This document shows positions 30,062 through 64,000 of a stretch of DNA of 64,000 nt, one piece after another. Below the pieces are notes generated by a model. That model was not told the origin of the DNA. It saw only the letters and a list, made by a program, of their open reading frames with translations, and ran no database searches. Each line of letters begins with the position of its first letter. Positions within the stretch are counted from its first letter, which is position 1. A program made the translations under genes and the position numbers. Origin of the DNA: Sipunculus nudus (lineage: Eukaryota; Annelida; Sipuncula; Golfingiida; Sipunculidae); the NCBI GenBank assembly GCA_026874595.1, contig CM049307.1, positions 60,892,870-60,956,869 of the forward strand, written 5' to 3'.

Positions 30062-32798
30062 CCGATTGTATAGTAGAGAGTTTAAATGAAAAAAAGGACC
30101 TATTTACAATTTGTTTACCCCAGGTATATTGAGTATACATGAAATACAGTGTTGTCCCCCAAAACTATTACGTTATCTTTCAATATTTCGTTCTAAAACC
30201 GTTTGCTTACTCTTGTATACAAGTGGGGAAAAAAACTTGCCCCGGGCGCGATCAGTGATGAAAAACAAACAAATCAACTTCACAAATCAAGGTTTTTCAA
30301 GCTTTTCTGGGTGTTTCTTCTTTCATGTTTCTTCTCTTTTTTATAATTGTGGCATGTGCTAGACTAAGAGCATGTCTCTGGTCACGCGGTTTTGTTATAT
30401 TAAACAGACAAGGATGCACCGTGGCTACTAACACACAGAACCATATTGACGTATAAAACCGGTAAACAGGAGATATTAAGCCCGTGTATCGGCATGGATT
30501 TGTTGAACAACTTTCGTATTCAGCCATAATGAGTTAATAACGTGAGACAATGCACATACTATTACAAAATAGTATAAACCTTGAGTGTCAATATACAGGT
30601 TTCTGTAATACAGAGGTGCCTCTAAGGAGAGGTTCCTGATTCATATATTATGAATCGAAGTATATGTTCCCATCAGTTGAACTTTATGCCGTTTACAGTA
30701 GGGCAAGTGACACTGTGCGTTATGTCATCAATATAGTTTTATACAGATCAATTTTGGGATAAAGGAAATCTACCCCATATATATCGATTCTCAATTACTT
30801 AAAATAAAGCTATTTGTAGCTGTACCTCTTGTCCGAACCCTACTTCTTCAAAAAGTAGTTTTAATTTTGCAATATTTTTTTCTTATAAATATTATGACAG
30901 GCTCACCATTACCACATCATACACTGCTAACAGAATTTAATTACCTATTTGAAAATGAAATTTCTGTGTATGACTGGCAGACACAGATTTGATAAATTTC
31001 ACTTGCTTTAAATATTTCAGAAACCTAGACATAAAAAAGATGTTTAATCGAATAGTATTTAAATTTATAGTATAGTATATATATAAATATACACATATAA
31101 TATATATATTTTTTCTTTTCAACCGTTTTCACGACGGTTTGAAAGGAGGTGGAGGTGTTGTGTAGCTAGGGTGAGAACACGCATTATCTAATCATTTATA
31201 TTGCTTATACATATATCAGTTGCTCTGTTGTATAGTCTGTCAATCAGATCCGTAAGATTAATATGTCGCACGTACGAAATAATGTGTCGTACGTACGAGA
31301 TAGTATGTCGTACGTTCGAGATAAATAATTTATTTTTCTTTTACCAGGTGGCAGCAATACGCTTGCGTACATACATGGCAGGTTGATTAGTCCTCATTGT
31401 TTCGATAAAAAAAAAGTCTTCTTAAAAGGAAATATATATAAACATCTCACGGTTCATACATATCAGCATAGTGATTAGTGTTCCACGAAATAAATCAAAC
31501 CTACCGTTTAACTATATGCTATTTGAATAAATTTGCATATATATGATTGTGTATGTTGACTATTAGGCATATATATCTTAAACGTATCCATATTATTTGC
31601 TTGAAAATATTTAAATTCAAAAAGACTAAAGAAACAGACTAAAACGGGTACGCTTTCGACAGCTCTCCGGGCCCTGCCTGCAAGATAATTGCAAATAAAT
31701 ATTTACTTGGTTAATTTCTTTAACAGATTTATCATACTAAATATCAGTCTGAAAAAAAATCTTCCTGGCCAATATGATATAATCAAAGATTTCCTTTCAC
31801 TATGGAATTTCCACATTTTCAAGCATTTTATTGGGTCCTGTGTAACTCTTTGAGCCCATTTCCCCAACCCCCCTCCCATCCTCCGGACAACGTTGGGCAC
31901 ACCGGAATTGACTTAGATAAGCTACCTAACACTATAGAAAATTTATCCCAAAACGAGAATTTGTTGAAGCATTTTCTTGTGCCTTTCAAAAACTCCTGGG
32001 CCAAAGTCCCCTTAGTCCTTTCACCACTATCCAATTTTTCAGGATTTCATTGTAACCTAGAATACTTCATCGTCAACCCTGGGCCTCGTCGGTGGGGCCC
32101 TCCTGGTGAAAAGCTATACATGCCTATGTAACTGAAGACAAAAGCCAAACGTTTTTCGGAGTAGTCAAAAATAAAAAATTAATACCTTCTACAAATACGA
32201 GGTGAGACTAATGTAATTTCCAGGCGTTTAACTGGCCACTATATATATTAAACACCATTACCGGCCCGGACCCTGTTGAAAACACCGAATTAACACCCAA
32301 GTATAAACTAACACGAAAGAAAAAAAAAAAGATGAAATTTTCAAATTTTCAGGTGCCTTCCAGGACACCATCTTGGTCGATCTGGGCTCTCTCGCTCTTG
32401 ACAGAATACAAACCAACATAAAAAAATGCCACGTCCACAGAAGACCGCATTTCATCCCCCCCCCCCCCCCCCCCCCTACAATCTTCTCACTGGGCCTGCG
32501 GTCTACTCAGGCGTGATATAAAACATCTGACTGACAATTTCCCTCTGCGGTGTGTGTAAAGACATGCGCAGTGACGCAGAACTTGTCGTTGTGACAGGTC
32601 ACAGATCACGTGATTCAATTAAGCGTTCCGACGATACATTTCTTCATAATGAGAAATGTTAATAATGACGGTATGAAGGGGACAAGTCGGATTTTTTTCT
32701 AACCACCTGTTGGACAAATCCCTGTGAAGTAAATGTACAACACGTCTTATCAATAAACAAAAACACCCAGAATTACATAGATTTGTATGAAATACAAT

Positions 32799-32818
32799 TT
32801 TATTTGCTTCATTTTATT
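32799..32818 (-). promoter_or_regulatory. Candidate poly(A) signals, esterase B
   Basis: Two AATAAA hexamers on the minus strand at the same distance from the exon-12 stop as in copy A. Confidence 0.6.
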
Positions 32819-32997
32819 AGCCCAAACTGCAGATGATCATTGTTGTTTGCAATATGCGTATTACATTGACTTTACTGGTTATATTTGTTTCAATAAACCT
32901 TTCACTAAAATTCTGTTGTTTAAGCTGTATCCGTTTGTATTTGTACATAAGCGTTCTGGTCTGACACGCTCGGTGACGTCATCCATGAGGGCTGTAC

Positions 32998-58317
<25,320 letters not shown>

Positions 58318-58406
58318 CTTCCCTTGGAGTCCGAAGGCGATGTGTTTCTCTGAGCCAAGAAACACCGTCGGTATCTCCCCAACTGACAATCATATTTGTA
58401 TTATCA

Positions 58407-58423
58407 ATATAAATATATAAAGG
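58407..58423 (-). promoter_or_regulatory. Candidate TATA box, esterase B
   Basis: Minus strand CCTTTATATATTTATATT, about 90 nt upstream of the ATG, aligned with the weaker TATA-like sequence of copy A. Confidence 0.4.
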
Positions 58424-59794
58424 TTATCTGTTGTAATGACATAGCATGCGTCATGGCAAAGAGTTAAACTAATTTTTCCTAATCCCCAGGGGCGTGTTAC
58501 TAAGTATGTGATTAGTTTTATTTGTTCCCTGATTTGTCTCTTTTATGTCTTTGCATGTCCCAGTTTTGATAAAAAATAACACTAATTGAGTCCTTGATAC
58601 TTTGTTTTACCTGATTAAAGTAGGTTATATCGACAACATATCAACAGGACTGGCAGGGGACCAACATGAGAGCACATTTGTTTCATTCCTTATAGAACTC
58701 TGTATGTGGCCTTCACAAGTGTCCCGCATTTTGAGGAATGAAATGAGGAGTTATTGATCCGTTTATTAACAATATCATAAATAACCGTGTAACTGTTAAA
58801 CAAATGCCTATAAAGCTCCCTAGCTGACTACATTTGATTTTAATCAACATAACCAGTCACCATCATAACTTGTAATAATATTCCCGTTACCCTTGAAAGA
58901 TTCTACCACTTAAGAAATTCAACATCACAAAACTCGATGGGGAGGTTACCCGCTTCAAGGAGGCCATGTTTTCATCCTTGTTTGATTCCACCACTGAATA
59001 AATTAAACATCACAAAATTCGAAGGGCAGGTTCCCTCCTATGGCTATGGTTTCATCCTTGTTTGATTGTTTATATGTTACCAGGATCCAACAAATATACA
59101 TATCCGCTTGCTACGAAACTTTTGGGAGGTTGGGCACAATGGTGAATACCTTAATTTTGGCGCGGATCTTCAAAAAATGCGCATTTGAAGCAAGCTATAA
59201 TTCACACCTTGAACATATATACAGTATCTTTGGCTGTTTATCAGTGTAAGTCCGTACTCAATTTTTCCGCCTTTACTTTTCTTTATCCTCTTAAGTATAG
59301 GAATATGCAAAATCCAATACGTCACAAGAAGGTGAGACCAGGGAAGAGTCATGTATAAAATTCGGGTGTCGAAAATCCGGATTCACTGGTCCGTTTTGCC
59401 TTGGTGGAGGTATGCGATATAATGAGTACTCCTTAGTTTGTTTAAGTATCCATTTGGACATCCATATGATCATAATTTATATAGGTTGCCGTATAAATGT
59501 ATTTAAGCATCACTGCAGGCAAATTCTGGAAAATATATATGGATAATTCGAGCTCTTGATGGTGTTGAAAGTTGATGATAACAGATATTGTAAAAACTGT
59601 AGTCCTTTTTGTATTTCTTGTGTTTTTGGTATTTCTTTATATCTCTATATCTTAGATAAATTCAACCCAACTAATTAAAAAAAACACGATTGGAGGCTTC
59701 ACGATTAAAGATAATTTAGGAATATATTAGGTAATTGGTTGCAATGTATTCTGCTCCATGAGACTCTTGTCTAGTATTTATAGTCATTACCAGA

Positions 59795-60185
59795 GAGGTC
59801 AAAATGGCTTCTATGGTAAAGGGGCACAGCCGGGAGATCGAGAGTTCGAATTTCAGCCCGGGCAGTGATATTTCACGGGCGGACCCAGGATGAGCGCCAC
59901 TGATGGCTTACTGGGAAGGCCGTGCGTAACGGCCGTGTTTCACTCTAAGCGCCTTTTCGGGGGTTCCTCGGTGATATGACTTAGCAATGGGGAATATCAC
60001 ACTCAGGGCTTATAGGTGCAGTAGTCATGGGGTCTGGTTGACAATAGGATATGAAATGAGAGGAAGCGTGTGACACTGCCCTTTTACGTCGTCCGAAACC
60101 GGAATGGAATTCTGCAGATATACATATCGCACTTAGTTACGCTAGCGTTAAAAATTGAGCCTGTTACCTCTAATAATAAAAAGAG
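59795..60185 (+). repeat. Full-length-looking tRNA-derived SINE
   Basis: The head has GGTAAAGGGGCACAGCC and a B-box-like GAGAGTTCGAATTTC. The body has GGCCGTGTTTCACTC and GCGCCTTTTCGGGG, shared with 3234. The tail has CCGAAACCGGAATGG and GCGTTAAAAATTGAG, shared with 15900, 40065 and 63836. Confidence 0.75.
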
Positions 60186-60894
60186 AAAAAAGTCCAACAA
60201 AATTATAAATTCTTTCAAACCACTTTATTATTTCTACGTATGTTATATTAACAATATACATAGATATTTAAGAATTGTCCCAACCAGTTCGACAAGTTTA
60301 TATATTTAAAGAATAACATCAGGTTAACATAAATATATACATCAGATCTAAGATTATATTATTATTTACTGGGGCAGAAAACGTGTACAGCGGGTGAATG
60401 TCTAGCTGTTAGGTGATAAGTAGAAAAATATATCCTTCTGAAAGAGTATTTCATCTTCCATTATGTACAAGTGATGCAACAATAAAAATATTTTACGAGC
60501 AAATATATTTGTATTAAAGAGAAAACATTTCCATGTTACGTTCCATGTTCAGTCAGACATAACTGTCATGTGAATCCCCAAACCATTGTAGCTTCCCTGT
60601 TTAAATACATCCCTGTAAATAATTAATATTGACACATGCATTAATTATGGCTCATAACTTTATATGACCCTATGATATTTTCGCGTCACTTAACGGTCAC
60701 ACATGTAAATGTCACACTGTTGATCATGTTCATTACATCACATCATTTTTACACTGTACAACAAGTTGTTGTTCCTTTCATGCCATATGTTCAGCATGTC
60801 ATCTTGGTCTTCACTTCTTCGCTCCCGTCTCTACCAAAGCAACATCTTTGGTAGGGGCACTGTGAAAAAAAATAAAATAGTATATGAAACATAT

Positions 60895-61225
60895 AAGTCA
60901 TTTCTTCCGCCAGGAGGGTATGCGTTCATCCCCGTTCGATGATATGTGTGTTTATTCACAACATAACTCAAGAACGAAATCTCATGAAATTTTCAGGGCA
61001 TTTCGGGAATGGTCCAGTGAAGAATCCATTAGATTTCTGTGTGGATCCAGCACATGATCCGGATTCAAGAACGTCATCAAAGAATATTCACAAATTTAAA
61101 GTCACTTATACACGAATGAACCTGGGTATATGGGCCGAATAAGTGATTGCAGACACGGTCTTAGGAGCATCCCACAATTGGGATCTCCACATAGCGGAGG
61201 CATTCCTTATAGAAGGCAGATTTCT
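60895..61225 (+). repeat. Dispersed repeat D
   Basis: AAATCTCATGAAATTTTCAG, GGATCCAGCACATGATCC and CACGAATGAACCTGGG match the copies in the esterase introns. Confidence 0.7.
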
Positions 61226-61237
61226 AGATCAAAATGT

Positions 61238-61243
61238 TTTATT
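61238..61243 (-). promoter_or_regulatory. Candidate poly(A) signal, receptor kinase
   Basis: AATAAA on the minus strand about 200 nt beyond the stop codon. It is the nearest one seen; usage is unproven. Confidence 0.35.
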
Positions 61244-61439
61244 GATTTATAAATTTTAAATCTCATTTATAGAAAAACATACTCTTGCTTTCATTAAGTA
61301 CTTTTAAGAAGTATATTAAACTAAATCAAATATTTCTTGATTCTCACATGTAAATTGGCTTCTATTATACCGGAGTGGCACTTTCGTACACTTCTACAAA
61401 ACCGAAAAGTTTCACCACATAATTACAGATTAATTTTGC

Positions 61440-63210
61440 TCACATGTCACTGTTCTGCTCCGGGAAACAGGTGTCGTGCAACACATCCATGTAACTACAT
61501 TGACCTTGAGTAGCCGTCTGAAGCATGCGGTCAAGGTCAAGGCGAAGGTCACGGAAACTAGGGCGGTCCCCCGGGTATGTCTTCCAGCAGGCCTTCATAA
61601 TCTGAAACCTGTGAAATATTTTTTTTAAATGTTATAAAATGAAAATAAGATATTTGTCACGATAATTTTTTTCTTATGCTTTGTAGTCCAAATTAAATAT
61701 ACAGATGTCTCCTGACATATAAACCTCTTCCTCATGCCCTGGATAAAGGTATGCGATCTTATGAGTACTTCCTAGTAGCATGAACATTCAGTTGTAATCA
61801 ATTTTAAATTGTAATAAATAAAAATATGAAAATTTTGCAATATATTTGCAAAGTTGAGAATTCTTAATTAATTAAATGCCTATGATTGATTCTTTGAATG
61901 AGAATTTTCTCTTTCCCTATAGCTTTTCGTGCCTTAGTGAATCACACTAGTGTCTTCTATGCCTACTTTGTTCAGGTAGACATACATATCGTCTTACATC
62001 AAATTGATTAAACGTTTTATATTTACTTACAGTTCAGTTGGACAGTTATCAGGTTGTTCCATCCGGTAGCCTTTCTTCAGCAACTGGAAGAGCTCTGTTG
62101 TGCCAATTCCTGGGTAGGGGGAGCCACCGAGTGTAACGATCTCCCACAGTAATATCCCGAATGACCACCTAAAACATTAATAATGCTGGTACAGGAAAAG
62201 AATGTTTACTGATATTAGGGATGTTCTTACCTCTTTTAAATTTTCTTCTATCATCAGAGCGGATGAACTTTTAATAAATTGTAAGATCATACCTTACATA
62301 ATAGAACCCCCCCCCCCCCTAAAAAACGCTGGTGGAAATAACGGGTACTGTTTTATTGTGTTGTTTCACCTCAGTCAATTACTTGCTCATATGCACCAAA
62401 ATACAGTGATATTTAGCTGTGTGCATATTGAGAAATTAACTGTATTGATGATTTATCAAACGATGAAAAGTTATTGGAAACATTCAATGATTTAAACAAT
62501 TAACAACAAACCATTTTGAATCTTAATTCGATTTCCGTAAATTTGAACTTAAAATGAAAGTAGTTATTCTGTCGTATTTTAGTTAATATAAGCCTACATA
62601 AATCGAAACGTTACTTTCCCTCACTGTCTTTAATTCCCTGTACTATATTTCTTTTCAATATTTTTAACTGTACAACTTTCGTTTTCTTGCCCACTAAAAT
62701 TTAAATTTTGATCCCTGTACCTTGACGGAAACTGAATTATTTTTTTCCAGAAATCTTGTTTCATTTTGACTGTGTTTAACAGTGACTTACACATCGCTCT
62801 TGGTGGTGTAGATCTGGTCAAACAGGGCCTCCACGGACATCCACCTGATGGGGACCTTGCTCATGGACTTCTTGTTGTACATGTTGCTCTCGTATATATC
62901 TCTGGTCAGACCAAAGTCTGATATCTTCACCATGTTACAGTCACAGACAAGGATGTTCCTAGCCGCCAGGTCACGGTGTACGAACTTCTTACTGGAAAGA
63001 TACTCCTGTAGAACACAGACACAAAAATCTGGTTTTTAACGAAGCTAACGTATTAGTAATATACTGAAAATATCATCCAAATAAATAGTTTCAATGTAGT
63101 CACAAACGCACACGTGAGACAGAACACAATATAACACCGAATGTAAACGCAATTAAAGAACTATAAAGACATACCACCGACAAATATATATATATATATT
63201 TTATAGAATG

Positions 63211-63275
<65 letters not shown>

Positions 63276-63731
63276 GTCGATGAATACAGTGATACCTCTT
63301 TAATGTCGGCAGCCTTGGGACTGGGTCAAGCTGCCTATTATATGGAGGTCATAACCGCATCATAAATAATGTGAACCAGAAAAAAACTTGACAGCCAAAC
63401 ACTATACCAACTTCACCCACATGCAGTAACCAAGATAGTTATGAATAAATATGAATGGATGAATGGAGTTCTTTATAACAATTATTCTGACCAAATTACC
63501 ATAGTAATGAAATGAAACCCAATTGCTACAGAAAAGAATAAAGCTCCGAATATTAAAAAATTAATACTAATATTATATCCGATATTGTGTTTTAGTCTGC
63601 ATCGGTGACAGAAGAGACAGAATAGTGTGAATAGATCCGTACCATGCCGGCGGCGATCTGTCGTGAGTATGAAATCATTTTTACTTGGGTGATACTGTCA
63701 TCTTCAAACATTAACGGGCACTCACGGAAAA
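61440..63731 (-). CDS. Receptor tyrosine kinase, 3' exons only (RET/FGFR-like kinase domain)
   Basis: Four exons: 63731-63643, 63005-62791, 62168-62031, 61608-61440, with GT-AG junctions and matching phases; the 5' exons lie beyond 64000. In order, the translation holds the end of the N-lobe/hinge side and helix ([10 protein letters not shown]), the catalytic loop HRDLAARN, the DFG of [10 protein letters not shown], an activation loop with two tyrosines (YESNMY), [11 protein letters not shown] in place of APE, then [14 protein letters not shown] and [20 protein letters not shown] marks a tyrosine rather than Ser/Thr kinase. The best by-memory matches are RET and FGFR/VEGFR-type receptors, but the extracellular part is absent so the family stays open. 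A short tail of about 25 residues with QCSYMDVL follows and could offer a phosphotyrosine site. The kinase motifs are intact. Confidence 0.92.
62308..62319. repeat. Poly-C run
   Basis: Homopolymer in a kinase intron; it falls inside a spurious short open frame. Confidence 0.8.
63184..63274. repeat. (TA)n microsatellite in kinase intron
   Basis: Two long TA runs separated by TTTTATAGAATGT. Confidence 0.95.
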
Positions 63732-63835
63732 CTGAAATAAAAATATGGCATTAGTAAATAAATGCCTTAAGATGCAATATACAACTCATCGAGGCGGATT
63801 TTTTTTTTTTTTTTTTTTTTTTTAATTTTTTTTTG

Positions 63836-64000
63836 TCGGAGGTAACCGCCTCCATTTTTTTTAATGCTGCCTTAACTAAGTATATGTACATCTGCAGATT
63901 TCCATTCCGGTTTCGGACTACGTGACAGGGCAGTATCACACGCTACCTCTCATTTTATATGCTGGCGTTAACCAGGCCCGGTGACTACTGCACCTGCGGG
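63836..64000 (-). repeat. SINE tail, minus orientation, cut by window edge
   Basis: GGAGGTAACCGCCTCC, then GCAGATTTCCATTCCGGTTT and CAGGCCCGGTGACTACTGC, are the reverse complement of the tail at 15900 and 59795. A long T run at 63800-63822 is the A-tail. The head lies outside the window. Confidence 0.7.

Larger units (their letters stand above)
28403..31325. mobile_element. Foldback-like element with about 1-kb inverted arms
   Basis: Left arm about 28403-29715 and right arm about 30275-31325 are diverged reverse complements along their length. Matching pairs include CTCCACCTCCTTTCAAACCG with 31131-31158, GACATAACGCACCGTGTAG with 30712-30735, and ATATATGTATAAGCAATAT with 31200-31218. The central 560 bp holds CA, TA and GA microsatellites. 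No transposase frame is seen. A foldback-class element with satellite-tipped arms fits best; an old inverted duplication is the alternative. It lies between the two duplication copies. Confidence 0.75.
59346..61439. other. Intergenic region between esterase B and the kinase gene
   Basis: Holds one SINE (59795-60185), one dispersed repeat D (60895-61225) and the probable 3' end of the kinase transcript. No coding exon is seen. Confidence 0.55.

Noticed and set aside
58318-58389. A 24-residue N-terminal extension of esterase B
   Set aside because: The open frame extends upstream, but its first codon is TTG, not ATG. Copy A has a stop three codons before the same ATG, and the signal peptide begins at that ATG.
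62202-62495. 97-codon plus-strand frame
   Set aside because: It lies in a kinase intron on the opposite strand and is driven partly by a poly-C run.

Overview
This is eukaryotic, intron-rich, AT-rich DNA packed with microsatellites, minisatellites, SINEs and DNA-transposon remnants. The gene families (a secreted type-B carboxylesterase, a receptor tyrosine kinase, a PLP aminotransferase) and the repeat style suggest an invertebrate animal, perhaps a mollusc or other lophotrochozoan; that placement is inference. All gene models below were assembled by hand from splice sites, reading phase and protein-family motifs. Every real gene found lies on the minus strand.

Layout. 1-2222: no gene seen. 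2223-4413: a complete two-exon class I/II PLP-dependent aminotransferase (392 aa) with a SINE in its intron. About 6240-28400 and about 31634-59345: two copies, A and B, of a large direct segmental duplication. Each copy carries one intact 12-exon carboxylesterase gene (A: 7608-26878; B: 32998-58317; both 639 aa with identical exon lengths and phases). Between them, 28403-31325, is a roughly 2.9-kb foldback-like inverted repeat whose outer ends carry a 21-bp palindromic satellite. 61440-63731: the last four exons of a receptor tyrosine kinase whose 5' part lies beyond the right edge.

The esterase exons are nearly identical between copies, but the introns have diverged by transposition and array growth. 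Intron 2 is filled by a 27-bp array that copies the exon-2 splice donor itself. Intron 3 is filled by a 48-bp array (about 33 units in A, about 137 in B). Intron 1 carries a 3.6-kb TIR element in both copies. Insertions present in only one copy post-date the duplication: a solo LTR in A intron 6, a Harbinger element in B intron 1, and a MITE in B that landed on the exon-7 splice donor and rewrote it.

The most unusual structure is the tandem splice-donor array after esterase exon 2. Each 27-bp unit carries a usable GTAAGT/GTGAGT donor and reads in frame as nine residues (YTPHVSTQT). In principle this could yield a ladder of esterase isoforms differing by multiples of nine residues in one loop.
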